Assembly: GCA_023525975.1 (NCBI GenBank)
Contig: CM042046.1
Coordinates: 39,339,501-39,403,500, forward strand
Direction of reading: 5' to 3'
Source: Smallanthus sonchifolius
Lineage: Eukaryota; Streptophyta; Magnoliopsida; Asterales; Asteraceae
DNA: 64,000 nt
Shown: positions 21,381 through 33,334 of the stretch, piece after piece
How the letters are laid out: every line of letters starts with the position of its first letter
Numbering within the stretch: position 1 is the stretch's first letter
Made by a program: the position numbers and the translations under genes
Notes under the pieces: model-generated
Seen by the model: the letters and a program-made list of their open reading frames with translations, nothing else
Told to the model about the DNA's origin: nothing
The model's database searches: none

Positions 21381-21528
21381 TTGACGAGTGAATATGTTAA
21401 CAGACTTACATTATATTTTATTCAATATGTGTAATATACGGGTTTTTTGAAAACATATTTTTTTTATTACTAAGTATATAACATTACATTTATTTACCAC
21501 GTATGATACATGAAACGTAACATACAAG
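21381..21528 (+). mobile_element. Helitron-like 3' segment (decayed)
   Basis: TTATTCAATATGTGTAATAT and TTTTTATTACTAAGTATATA match the 3' half of the Helitron at 25866-26262. The terminal hairpin is decayed (CGTATGATACATG). Pairs with 15945-16225. Confidence 0.5.
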
Positions 21529-21532
21529 TTGT

Positions 21533-21799
21533 GTAAGTATATTGTATTTAGTAATTAATAACTGTCAAGTTATTTAGATGCAGAATCTAAAATTGTCATG
21601 TACGGTCAATTCCTTTGTGAGATACCAGAACTGAAATTGATGAAAATGGTTAGGTATAAAATCTGGTGTTTAAATTATGATTCAAGTGAAATGGTAGTTA
21701 TGTCTTTTTCTATTTATTTCAGCCATTATATCTTATCAACTACTTATAGTAGTTAGACGTTTACCCAAATCTAAATTTTATGTCACATTAACTCTTCAC
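21533..21799 (+). repeat. Block duplicated at 14796-15072 (copy 2)
   Basis: See copy 1. It begins a few bases after the Helitron-like 3' end. Acceptor-like TTATTTCAG and the same VVRxLPKSKFYVTLT reading are kept. Confidence 0.8.
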
Positions 21800-22084
21800 T
21801 ATCTCTCACGTCACGCCATGGGTGAGGGACGGTATACTGACGATGGAGAGAAGGGGATTCGTCTGTGGGATGACCGCCCATGAACAGAAATGAGAGATGG
21901 ATTAGAAAGTGATAGACGTTTGTGAAGATAACCGACGTGGCTAACTTTCCTCCATCAGGGATGTTTTTACGTAACTAGTTATTTATATATTTTTATTTTT
22001 ATTTTCTGTATGTATTTAATATTTTATATTATATATTAATATACAAATACCGTATATTAATATATAACGAGAAACTTAGGCTCG
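21800..22084. other. No feature recognised
   Basis: Short unique-looking stretch, then AT-rich sequence. No coding signal. Confidence 0.5.
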
Positions 22085-22460
22085 CGCTATGCGGCGGGAG
22101 GCGGACGTTAAACGGTTGAGGTGATGACATTAACGTGACTAATCACAAAAATAATGTATAAAACTAACATTGCGGGTTAAACATTAGTTAACAATGAAAC
22201 CGCAAACTCGTTAAAAAAGATTAGTAACAGAGAGAGTTATAACAGCACCGATGTTCTTCAGTTGGTGCCGGCTTCATTTTCTAGGTAACAACACTTTAAT
22301 GTCAATTGATATAACCAACACTTAAAAATACCATATTTTGAATACAACTCCGTTTTTTTAAGTTTATACTGGAACGCCAAGGAAAAAATAATTAAACACA
22401 GTAACAAATCAGTTTTTATAAAAATAAGTTATTAAAGAAAAATCAGATAACATATATTAT
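22085..22460 (+). repeat. Dispersed non-coding repeat, copy 1
   Basis: GGCGGGAGGCGGACGTTAAA, GACATTAACGTGACTAA and ATGTTCTTCAGTTGGTG match 45030-45190, and the following ACCATATTTTGAATACAACT matches 45250-45300. Part of the same text recurs in the tandem at 25462-25865. Probably the interior of a non-autonomous transposon. Confidence 0.65.
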
Positions 22461-22996
22461 AGGGGTAAACTCTAAACTTTAGAAACTTAAAGGGGTGAAA
22501 AAAATATTTTATAAAGTTAAAGGTTACTTATGCTATTCTATAAAACTTGAAAGAGTGATTTTGACCAACTTTTTAAGTTTACCGACACTTCTTATTAATA
22601 TTACTTATAATAGACCAAATTTATAACATAACTAGTAAGAGCATTAACATCAATTCCTATGTTCTCATCCCTATCTCTAAAATTTAGAAAGAATATAAGA
22701 AAATTATTGTTTTTTTACTTCACATTAGGATCCTCATCCATAAATTTTAAAGAAAAACTTTAGAAGCCCCCTAAATATAGGGAGTTACTAATCAACCCTA
22801 TATTATTTTATTTTTTATTTTTGTGTGTAGTTATGAGTGGATGAAAAAGAAAAAAATAATAAAAAGAATTAAAAAGTATTATTTAATTGAATAGGGAACC
22901 TGATGTGAGAGGTTTTAAAAAAATCTTTAAATTTTAAAGGTAAATATGTTTTTTAGTTAAACTATATGGATAAAGATGGGGAGACCGCTGAGAATA
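22461..22996. other. AT-rich, no gene seen
   Basis: May contain a MITE-like piece beginning AGAGCATTAACATC near 22640, but no matching right end was found. Confidence 0.4.
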
Positions 22997-23167
22997 ATCT
23001 AAGGGTGGAGGGGGTGGAGCTCGGTTCATGCGGGTTCACGGCTACACCGGCGCAACTGGCTCGGGTTGGGTATCGGGTTCGTTTGACGGGTTTACGAACC
23101 CGTGAGCTTTCAAGCGTGTTGTTTTGGATCTTTGGGGTGGTAGGGTTCACGGGTTCCACCCCTTGGT
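22997..23167. mobile_element. Possible small MITE
   Basis: GC-rich 170-bp island with ends AAGGGTGGAGGGG and CCACCCCTT in inverted orientation and internal GGGTTC/GAACCC pairs. Overlapping ORFs on both strands have no recognisable domain. Confidence 0.35.
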
Positions 23168-25461
23168 AGTTTAGGGTAGTTTGCGATAAAAATAACGTAG
23201 TATGACATGACGCGTTTAGATTGACTAATTATTAGGGTACTTAAAGATTAAAGGGGTTCCCTCCAGCTAGTCATGTTATCTCCCCGTACCATGCGCGGTC
23301 GGCCTAACGCTTAAGACTAAGAAATATTTATTATGTAATTATTTAAACCATGACCGAGTTGCTTCAAATAAATCTATAATGGTGAAATTACTGGATTTTA
23401 AAGAGGACGTCATTGAACTTCATGATTTCGTGTAATGTCAAACTACATCCATCAACGTCTATACAAACTTTTTAAACAAATTCAAATATTTGTATAATTA
23501 CTCTTTTACCCTTTAACCTTACATATACTCAATTCCTATTTTATGTTTTAAGATACTTGACCCATGTGAACAAAATAATTACAATCCTAAAAATAAATGA
23601 TAAAATCTATAATTTTTATCAAGCTACACTTTATGACTTTATATGTTAAATTTTTATAAATCAAGTTAAGAACACAAATTGTCATATAAAAATTAAGATA
23701 GTACACAAAGTCATGTCCTTCCTTTAGGTTAAACATATGATATATGACGAGATTAAAGTGGTTGGAGGGGTCTATATGGTGTAAGTTTGATGTAATTTGT
23801 AAAATGTAACTTGGTGTAATCGTCGGGTACTACTTTCTTACTAGTCTCGTTCTTGTGTTGTTTATAATATATATAAAGTCTTCGTCGTTCAAAAGAAAAG
23901 GACAGTATCCAAAAATGGAGACTAATTCTGGTATTAGACATACGAACTCTTAGTATAACTACACACAACATGTTTATAATCACGCAACATATGTATACTA
24001 ATAACATATATCTTTGTAATATAATTACACAACACCGTATATATGAAAATATACAATTATATGTATGTATATATATCATATGTTTTAAAAAGAATTTTTT
24101 AAGTGTATATACATATATAGCATCATTATATTCGAATTAGAAATAATAAAATGTTTGATATGATAAAATTTTAGAAAAAAATAATAATGTACTTTAAAAA
24201 ATTTAATTACGACATGCCTATGGGATACACTCCCGTCTATGTTTCCCACAACTCCGTGTTACGTTAGCAGATCAAAGAAATACTCCACTCCCTACTTCAT
24301 TATTTTTTTAAATAAAATAATAAAAAATATTACGTTAAAAAGATAAATAATAAAAACTAAAACTAGTACTACATAAAAGATTACCAACTAAAATTAATTA
24401 AAAACAATCGATAATCAAAAAAATTATTAAAATTATTTTTTTCAAAAACAACTTCGTTTTCATCAAAATTTATACATGGACGATCAGAAACTCTTTTTAT
24501 ACAAACATGTGTATTTAGATTTATTAAAAAAGTTAACAAATATAGATTATTACCCAAAAATCAATTAAGATGTTAATTAATGAATCAAGGAGAAGAGGAG
24601 GTTTTGATGGTGAAGAGTGAGTTTTGGCGATGGATTCTCACCGCTTTTCACTTGTCTAGCCACAAGAAGAAGAGCGGGTGGTGTTCACCACCAGCACTGT
24701 TGGTCACCTCAGCCACACGGCGGTAAGGTAGTGAGTACACCGGATAACCTAAGTGTCCACATCCACTTCACATACTTCTTAAAATATTCACTTTTTATTT
24801 AATCCAACTCTAAAAAATAATAATAATAACACAAATATACGAAAAATATAACTTTTGCTCACAAACATGTCATTTTGTGATGCAACTTTGTGAATAAGTG
24901 GGAATTCTCCCCCCTTTATTTCAAGTATTTGCTTTTAACATACTTTATTTTGATGGTAGGATGTGAGTACAAAAACACAGGGGCCCTTTGAAGTCACAAA
25001 TTTAGAGGTGAATTTTGCTTTTGATTTGGGGGAAAGAGAAAGCCGATTGATGTCTGCAATTATTCTTCTCTGATTGGTCAGATCGGTTGCTTCGAGGAAG
25101 AAGACGATGATGGCGTCATCAGGCACGCTTTCTCTGTTCAGTTTTATGGATTCAAACGGTGGCAGAGCGACAGCTCGTCTGACGATTGTTGTCGAAACAG
25201 AGATCGGAATAGTTGGTCGGCCGGTGATGCTTCGTTATCGTCTCTTGCTTTTTCGTTAATTTAGACTGTCGGAGGTTTTTTAAACATTATTGATTTGTTC
25301 TTATTTTGATGTCTTGTTAAAATATCATGTTATTATCCGTGAATGTTATAGTTAAATTAACAACCTGGTTAAACCCGTGTGTTCACGCCGGGTGTCGGAC
25401 CGATCGCTAATAAAATCTAAAGGAAAACGTAATAATAGGTATGGTTCGTCAGAGTATTACA
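23168..25461. other. AT-rich stretch, no gene recognised
   Basis: Long low-GC region. ORFs of 60-108 codons occur on both strands without recognisable domains. The segment at about 24430-24490 resembles the dispersed repeat of 22085 and 45025. Confidence 0.5.
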
Positions 25462-25865
25462 ACGGTTACGATAGTCGTTATAGGTCACGATACCAAAAAA
25501 TAGGTGATTCTGAATATAACTCCGTTTTCAAAAAAATTATATCGCAATGTCGACAAAAAAAACTAAAAACATCTATCTGCTTCGTTTTTTTTATAAAAAG
25601 TTAACAAGCGAACGTTATTACAGGAAAACGAAATTATTAAAAAAAATTAACGGGTTAAAACCGTAACGGTTACGGTAGTCACTATAGGCCACAATACAAA
25701 AAAAAGACGATTCTTAATATAAGTATGTTTAAAAAAAACTATATCGGAACGTCGACAAAAAAAACTAAAAACATTCGCCCGCTCCGTTTAAAAAATAAGT
25801 TAACAAACGAAAGTTATTAAAGGAAAACAATATTACAAGAAAATTAAACGGGTTAAAAAAACATA
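25462..25865 (+). repeat. Diverged tandem duplication, period 204 bp
   Basis: Units at 25462-25665 and 25666-25865 both start ACGGTTACG and share GTCGACAAAAAAAACTAAAA, AGTTAACAA and ACGGGTTAAAA. The sequence is related to the dispersed repeat at 22085 and 45025. It abuts the Helitron at 25866. Confidence 0.85.
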
Positions 25866-26262
25866 TCTATACTATATAATAAACGAAAACCACGGGGGAC
25901 ACGTGTCACTCTCTGGTTATTCTTCATCTTTATTTTCTCGCCTCTCTCTCCTATTAAATATTATAAAATAATAATATTTATATTAGTAAATAAAATTCTA
26001 TGGACACGTGTCACTTTCTGGTTTATCTGTATCATTTTTTTCTCGCATCTCTCTCATATTGAATAATGATATTAAAATATTTTATTTTTAGATTTTTAAT
26101 ATAAATCTAATTATGGATACTTATTATTTAATTATAAATAGTTCAACCGATGTAATATACTGGTTTATTCAACACGGGTTTTTAAAAATATAAAGTTTTT
26201 ATTACTAAGTGTATAATATTTTATTTGTTTAACCCGTATAATACACGGGATTTTAACCCAGT
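25866..26262 (+). mobile_element. Non-autonomous Helitron
   Basis: Starts TCTATACTATATAATAAA and ends with a hairpin CCCGTATAATACACGGG, then ATTTTAACCCAGT. A second GGACACGTGTCACTTTCTGG block at about 25998 shows an internal duplication or nesting. The terminal CTAG of related copies is CCAG here. No coding capacity. Confidence 0.7.
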
Positions 26263-26404
26263 ATTATATATAGTATAAGGGGTGGAAAAAAAACAAGATG
26301 TAGCAACAATCCATTGGAAGTACCAATGTTCAACCAAGGTTTCATTTAATCTATATTATAATCGAAGGAAAACTCTTTTCTTATCTCTTAGATATATAAA
26401 TTTT

Positions 26405-27110
26405 GTAATTTTTGTGTTGAACACGGAATAAAGATGATAAAGATGGTTCCAGAAACTCCTCATCAAATAAGGAGTCACGAAGAGAATGACATAACCCTAA
26501 ATAAAAGAGTTAGAAGCATGAGGTTAAATGTACGACTTCCTAAGACGTTTTGGGTTGATACAGTCAACATGTAACATACTTGATTAACCGTGGACCCTCA
26601 GTACCGTTGGGGTTAAAATACTAGAGGAGGAATGGCCAGGCCATGAGGTAAGTCTCGAACACTTAAAAGTTTTCGGTTGTAACGCTTATATTTATGTTAA
26701 GAATGTTGACATAAATAAATTTGATTGAAATGACAAGAAGTGCACGTTTATCAGCTATGTATCTGACATTGTGGGTTACAGGCTCTAGGATTTTCAAGGC
26801 AGGAAGGTAATCAGGGGTAGAGACGCCACCTTCAACGAGACTGAACTTTATAAAGACAGGCTTAAAGTAAAATCAGAAGTTGAGAAAGTACATGTAGTGT
26901 TTAAAGATTGAGGCAAATATATAGATACTGAAGCTTTAGTATGAGGCTCAAAATGTAGCATTTGATATTAGAGTTCCGAGGAAGAAGAAACTACTTCCCC
27001 AGTCCAAATCCCACCAGATCCAATTCCTCCAGTTCCACCTCCTGCACAGTAGGTAAGGAGATCCACTAGACCTACAGCACCGCTGAAGAGGTTCTCACCA
27101 TCTATCAACT
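26405..27110 (+). pseudogene. Ty1/copia integrase remnant (copia-2)
   Basis: Degenerate copia integrase C-terminal half: EHG and a PETPHQ segment (normally TPQQNG) near 26420-26460, RSMRLNVRLPKTFWVDTVN near 26508-26565, then HLKVFGCNAYIYVKNVD and YRLxDFQGRKVIRGRDATFN near 26650-26850. Many frameshifts and stops. The integrase N-terminal and DD core are missing. Confidence 0.82.
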
Positions 27111-27960
27111 GTCTTCGCTTGACAGAAAATGGTGAACAACAGTGTCATTCTGTAGTAATCGGGTTGAAAGACTTGTTCCGGTGGAAGGGGGCAATGAAAG
27201 AAGAGATGGGGTCTCTTGAGAATAATAAGACTTGGACATTGACAAGGCTTCCACCAGATAAGAAAGCCTTGCAGAATAAAAGGGTTTTCGGGATTAGGGA
27301 CGAGCATGACGGTACCAAACGATACAAAGCACGAATGTTAATCAATGGGTTTCAACATAAACAAGGGATTGACTACAATGAAATATTCTTCCCTGTTATG
27401 AAGATGACTGCTAGCAGGCTTATCCTCAGTGTTGTGGCTACAGAGCAGCTAGATGTCAAGACGAATTTTCTGCACGGGATCTTGATGAAGAAATCTACAT
27501 GGCACAACTAGAGGGTTTTTCATGTTGCTGGAAATGAAAACATGGTTTGCAAGTTGAAGAAGAGCTTGTATGGTCTAAAGCAAGGTCCAAGGCAGTGGTA
27601 TTTGAAGTTTGATAACATCATGGGCAAGAATGGCTATAAAAGGTATGAGATGGACCACTACTGCTATCTCAAGAAATTTGGGAAATCTTATATCATTTTA
27701 CTACTTTAGGTAGATGTTATGTTAATTGCAAGGTTAGAATAATTTGGGATGAAAGAGATTGAATAAGCAGATGTCTGAATAATTTGGGATGAAAGACTTG
27801 GTGCTGCAAAGCAAATACTTGTGATAAGTATTATCAGAGAATGGAAAGACGGATCTCTGACATTATCCCGAGAGAAATACATAAGGAAAGTGGTATAGAA
27901 ATTCAGCCTCAAAGATGTCAAGATTAGGAGTACACCTTTGGGAACTCACTTTAAAATATC
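27111..27960 (+). pseudogene. Ty1/copia reverse transcriptase remnant (copia-2)
   Basis: The open part at 27119-27511 reads WKGAMKEEMGSLENNKTW, TKRYKARMLINGFQHKQGID and YNEIFFPVMKMTASRLILS, the classical copia RT start. It continues in another frame as CKLKKSLYGLKQGPRQWYLK, then the catalytic region where YVDD is changed to VDV after a TAG near 27708. Not functional. Confidence 0.88.
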
Positions 27961-27999
27961 CAAATAATAGTCACCCCAGACAGATGAAGATAAATCAAA

Positions 28000-28520
28000 G
28001 ATGGCTAAAGTTACCTACGAGTCAGCGGTTGGCAGTCTCGTGTATGTTATGGTTTGCACGAAACCGGATATAGCACATGTTGTGGGAGTGGTTAGTCGGT
28101 TTATGTTTAATCCAGGGAAAGCGCACCGGAAGCAGTAAAATGGTTGCTCAGACATTTGAAGGGTACTTCTAAAGCAACACTGTGTTTCCGAGATAAATAT
28201 GTTGTTCCGAAAGGCTACACAAATGCCGACATAGGTGGTTGTACAAAGTCTTTCAAAATCACTACAAGGTATGTCTTTACAGTGGGAGGAACAACGGTTA
28301 GTTCGATGTCCAGACTTCATAAAAGTGTTGCACTTTCAACCACTGAAGCTAACAAAGTGTTAATAAATTTGAAGAGATTTCTTGAATAACTAGACAAGAA
28401 CCAGCCAGATTGTCTAATCTTCTATGACAATTAAAGTGTTATTCAATCTCGTGAAGAATCCTATGTTCCATGGGAAGACAAAGCACATCCAATTGAGGTA
28501 CCACTTAATGAGAGGGTTGA
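28000..28520 (+). pseudogene. Ty1/copia RNase H remnant, first part (copia-2)
   Basis: Copia RNase H: YESAVGSLVYVMVCTKPDIA, WLLRHLKGTSKATLCF, TTRYVFTVGGTTVSSMSRLH and KSVALSTTEANKV. It runs to KTKHIQLRYHLMRG, then is cut at 28520 by solo LTR D. The last residues continue at 31518. Confidence 0.88.
28516..28520. repeat. Left TSD GTTGA of solo LTR D
   Basis: GTTGA, repeated exactly at 31513-31517. Confidence 0.93.
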
Positions 28521-31512
28521 TGTCACACCCCAACCGACGACGGATTATACGTCGGGGCGGACGCGGTTGTTCAATAGCACAAGGTTGACTATTAAAGTTT
28601 CGATATTTCATTAATCAATAATTTAAGATTCAATACAAGGAAGAATGATACGAATACAACATTTAATTTAAGTAGTCTAGGTCCAAAGCATCCTATGTGA
28701 TCACGAATAAGTCTCATGATGTAAACCTGAAACATGTGAAAGAATCTGTCAACTACAAAATAGTTGGTGAGATACAAAGGTTTTGACACAGTTTAACAAG
28801 TATTTGAGAAGAATTACAATTCACTATGATATATGCATTCTATAATGTAAGTATGAGAAACAAGTATCTTAAACATTGTGCACTTCAACCCTCCAACCAA
28901 GTTTAGGCATAACCCGCAGGTTACCCTTATAAGTCTCAAGTTTAAAGTTTAATTCAGTAACAATCACCAAGGGCTCCCCCCCCCCCGAAGGGGTCAATCA
29001 ATCAAGGTGGATTGGTCAAATACAATAGATCTATCATTGTTACCATAGGCTTGATCAAAGTTAATGAATGTGCTAGTTTTAAGTTTAATCTAAGCATACA
29101 AGTCTCAAGTTTAACATAAGAATAGACATCTAGTCATAGTTGTACAAGAATTGTATAAGTTTAAAGTTTTGAACATGTTTCACCCCAAAAGTATAGAAAG
29201 GAAAAAGGGGCTAAGTATACTCACTTGGATCGATGAAGAGTATCCGACACGGATAAGTATTTGCAAGACTTCGAGGGAGAATATCCTCACAATAAGCCTA
29301 AGAATATAAGTCTAAAGTTTCAAGCAAAAAGTCTAAGACAAGGGATCTAGGATTTTGGGATTCGACTAGGGTTCCAATGGGATGAGATTGATTGTGTTTG
29401 TAAAGTTTAAATTAAGTTTAAGATAAAAGTTTTTGAATGTAAGACTTGGATATCAATGTCTTAATAAGTTTGTAGCCTGGAATAATTAATTTAAGATAAT
29501 TATTTAAAAGTCTCACAATTATTACACACAAATAGGTAATAATAATTAAAATAGTTTTTCTAAGTAGTTGTACATATTGTTAAATGAAAGACTAAACAAT
29601 TATTTAAAGATTTAAAAATGATTATTTAGTATGGATAATTATTGAAGATTACTAATAATTATTGTAAAGATAAATAGTTAGTTAGAAAATAAATAGTCTT
29701 TGAGGATTTATAATAACGTTTAAAGGATAAATAAAAGATTAATAGAAATTGTTTAAAGTGTGAATAATTGTTAAGAATAAATAATTATCTAAAAGGATAA
29801 TTATTTTATTTATAAATCATTTAAGATTTATTAATGTACTCATGTGTTAAGTATCTATTTTATAATTTGGCTTGTAAATAAATAATGTTTTCAAGTTTAA
29901 ATAATTGTCAAGTTTTCATAAGTTTATAAAAATAGAATTTCTTATAAAGTTTATGTCTTTAAATCATAAGTTTATAAATTATAAAGTTTCATAGGTATGA
30001 AAATAAAGTTTGCGAGTTTAAAGTTTTTGTTTCGGATTTATAGGGTTTATAAACATTCTACAAATAAAGTATATTTACTTTGTCTTAAAATAAATAAATG
30101 CGCAAAGTTTATATAGAGTATGGACTTTTATAGAAGGTACAAGTTTTCAATTTCCATAAAATATTCCCTATTCAAAATATAACTTTTTATAAAATTTAAA
30201 GGTGTTTTTATAGTTTTTAAATATTTACAATTATTTTTAAAGAATTAGTTTTTATAAATTTTAACTAAGTTTAATTTAGTTAAAATAGTTTCAGAATACA
30301 AAAGTGTAGATAAAAGCCATTTCTGGGTTTATATGAATTCAACAGATTTTATAAAAAAAATTGAAACTTTAATTCTGATAAAATGGGCACAAAAAAAAAT
30401 GAAACAGAACAAAACGGGCCGCCCGGATCGAACCCGGGTCTGGGACCGGGTCAGGCATACACTCACGCTCCAACCATCCCGGCTACGGGGCTCGCTACTA
30501 GTTTATCCGAAAATGAAAACTTTTAAATACAATCCCAAACTAACCTCAAATCCCCGTATGAACCCTAGCCTTTTGATCCTCAAATACACATCGATTCGCC
30601 CTCTGTTAATGGAATTAAACAGAGGGCTTTCGATCTACACCTGATTTCGAACACAATGGTATAAGATTTACCTCAAATGGTGTCGAATTGAAGGAGAGTG
30701 GGTCTGGGTTTGACGTCGACTGTCCACGACTTCAAATGGCGATCGCAGGTCCAAATCGGAGAAATTGGTAGTTTAGCGAGTGTGGGTGGTGTGTCGTAGA
30801 CCTGTTGGTACCCATATTTATACGCGATTCCATCGATTAATGGTCGAATTAGGTGGGAGTTTACGGATGAACGAGACAGAATTAAATTCGAAGCACGCGG
30901 CCATTATAGTCGAAATTGGGTATCGGGATGTCTTGGGTTACGGTCGCACGCGGGAGACGAGTTCGAGGTTCATTGAATTGGGACCGGATTTCGCGTTTTG
31001 GCTAATCGGGCTCAAAACCGGTCGCTGAGGGTTCAAACTCGTGATCGATTTCGAATTATGGAAGTTTAGGCTAATGGCATAACAGGACCCTGATGTTTCA
31101 AGGTTTATCATTTTGCGTTATAACATGTTTTAGTTCAAAACAAGTTTCAATAATCGACATCTCAGTCTCCGGACTTTATAAAACAATAATATGCTTTATT
31201 TTTTTTATATTTTTTTTATAACAAGATTTAATTAAGTTTTAAAACCCTTTTTTTTTAATAATTAACAAGTTTACAAGTTTTAGTATTTAAGATAATAAGT
31301 TTATTTATTGTAGTATTTATATAATTTTAAGGATTTTTGATACGTTTCATCTATAAGGTACACACATATAATATATATATATATATATATCCCATGTATG
31401 ATTATACATAAATTAGCTTAATATGAGCTTTTAACAGGTTTCCAAAGATTTACATTTATAATACGTGTAAGGATTTAAGAAAAGTTATGTCGGAAAAATA
31501 CTGGATATTACA
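28521..31512 (-). mobile_element. Solo LTR D (same family as C)
   Basis: 2,992 bp. On the minus strand it starts TGTAATATCC and ends GGTTGGGGTGTGACA. Perfect GTTGA duplications flank it. No primer binding site or coding domain inside. Shared phrases with LTR C include the CCAACCGACGACGGATTATA end region and the block around 28880-29060 (reverse of 19560-19760). It inserted into the RNase H of copia-2. Internal AT microsatellite at about 31366-31391; tRNA-like module at 30415-30494. Confidence 0.93.
30415..30494 (-). other. tRNA-like module inside solo LTR D
   Basis: On the minus strand, an A-box-like GGGATGGTTGGAGCG (30480-30466) and a B-box GGTTCGATCC (30434-30425) in a T-arm-like hairpin CCCGG-loop-CCGGG, followed by CCCGTTTTG. 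Equivalent in place to the module in LTR C. Not a canonical tRNA gene. Confidence 0.6.
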
Positions 31513-31732
31513 GTTGATCAGTGAAGGTGCGCTACTATTAGAAAAGATCAAAGGAACGGAGAATCCACTAGACATGTTTACCACGTGGTCACACAAGATA
31601 AGTTAAAGCTTTGTGCAGCTTCAACCGGCCTTCAAGACTAATTGTCAAGAAGGTACTACAACTAGACGGAATGATGACTACAGAGGTACAAGGTGGAGTG
31701 TAGTTGAAGATTCAAGCCTCCAAGTGAGAGAT
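31513..31732 (+). pseudogene. Ty1/copia RNase H tail and 3' leader (copia-2, continued)
   Basis: After the GTTGA duplication the copia text resumes with ISEGALLLEKIKGTENP, then a DMFT-like segment and a KLKLCAASTGLQ-like end, as in the C-terminus of copia polyproteins. It is followed by a polypurine tract CAAGTGAGAGAT immediately before the LTR. Confidence 0.82.
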
Positions 31733-32060
31733 TGTTAGACTACAGAGGCTTGCGAATGAAGGGGGCATCCGGCCCTACCCTTGGTGCACCCCAAGTGGGC
31801 AAATTTGGCAGATTACCATTTACTAGAAACTTAGCCTCCAAAATTTTGTTAATTAGGAAAGGTCTCAAGGGTTTAAACCCTAATTCTCTTTTATAAATAG
31901 GACCCTTGTACATGTAATTTAATCATCACCTCCTAAATCATTATCCTTTAGTTGTAACCTATGGATATAGGTCACTCTGACTGAACCACGTAAATCTCTT
32001 ATGTTCTTATTTTTCTGCATTGTGTGTGTGTTTGTGTGATTGCTTGCGATATCAAACCAG
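31733..32060 (+). mobile_element. Ty1/copia 3' LTR (copia-2), right end uncertain
   Basis: Begins TGTTAGACTACAG after the polypurine tract. Contains a TATA-like TTTATAAATAGGACCC (about 31890) and the region shared with 15680-15850. The exact right end is not clear. Confidence 0.6.
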
Positions 32061-32911
32061 AACCAAGACCAACCAGAAACAACCAAACAGAAGGCGTAAG
32101 GTGTTGTTCTACTGACCGCACCTGCCGCCACCACCATCGCTAGATCAAGCCGCCGCCATCTGTTTTAGCCGATAACAGGTTATGTTGTGTTTTGTTGCTG
32201 TGTTTTCGTGTTTATTTTTATCTAGACATATTCAGTTTCTACTCTTTCTTAGCCTATAACCACCCTAACAACTCGAATCAACTTCTATTCAAGTCTTGTT
32301 TAAACAAATTTATTTATTTTTGCAAAGGTGTAGTTCTTAAGTAAATAAATTCAGTAATACCAGCAAACTAGTATGTATTGGCATAATATAACTAAATATT
32401 AAAATCCAACATGTATAAATAATTTTCCACTAACCCACCACAATAAATAATTTTCCACTAACTTACTAAAATGATGTTAAATTCTCAAATAAAACCATCA
32501 AAATGGAGAAAATTATCGAGAACATAACGTCACTTGGTTTCCTTTGGCTCAAAAATAGGACCAAGCATAAGAACTTGTAATGGAAGGATTTTGTAATGGA
32601 AGGATTGGGTTGGTTTCAATTTATCTTCTCTATGAGCATTCTGCTCTGAATGTAAATCTAGTCTCTTTGTATTTGGGTTTGATTTTTTCTTTGTATCTGG
32701 ACTTGTAATTGTTTGTAGTTTGGTTTGGTGTTTGTTTAGTCCCTAAGTGTTTTTATTGAAGTTCTCTTTTCGAAAAAAAAATTATTTAATTGAAGCAAAA
32801 TGATTATTAAGTGATTATTTATAGAAAGTGTTGTTAAAAAGTGATTAAGAAAGTAGTTAATTGTAAATGGATAATGATTGAGCCACAATTAGTAACTATA
32901 ATAACCTATAA
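32061..32911. other. No gene recognised
   Basis: CCGCCACCACC-rich piece near 32120-32150, otherwise ordinary AT-rich sequence with no coding signal. Confidence 0.5.
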
Positions 32912-33334
32912 TCTATACTATATAATAAATAAAGGTTTTTGTATGTCATGTGTCGTCACCATATTTAACCTTATCATTTTTTTTCCGCCTCTCTCTCTTA
33001 TTAAATGCACCATATCTTTTAATAAATTACTAATTATACTAATAAAACGCATTTACTTTAAATTATCCTTTATTATAAAAAAACTTTAAAGCCTAATTAT
33101 GTAATTTTTATTTTCAATCCAATATTAAATGAAAGTCAAATTACATTAAATAGTAATTGACGTATTTTCGAAACCCAATTATATATTATCTTTTACATAT
33201 TTTGAATTTTGTTTTATATCCTTAATATATGTATAGTAATACACTTTTACAGCTATAAAAATACATAAATAAAATTTAAAAAATTTATATGTTGATATTT
33301 TTGACCCGTGTGTATTACACGAGGTCTAAGCTAG
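32912..33334 (+). mobile_element. Non-autonomous Helitron with both ends
   Basis: Starts TCTATACTATATAATAAA after an A and ends with the hairpin CCGTGTGTATTACACGAGG and CTAG before a T. The A/T insertion context, 5' TC, 3' hairpin and CTRR end are the Helitron hallmarks. 423 bp, non-coding; related to 46485-46921. Confidence 0.85.

Noticed and set aside
22962..23169. Overlapping ORFs on both strands in a GC-rich island
   Set aside because: No recognisable domain; explained by GC content and a possible small MITE.
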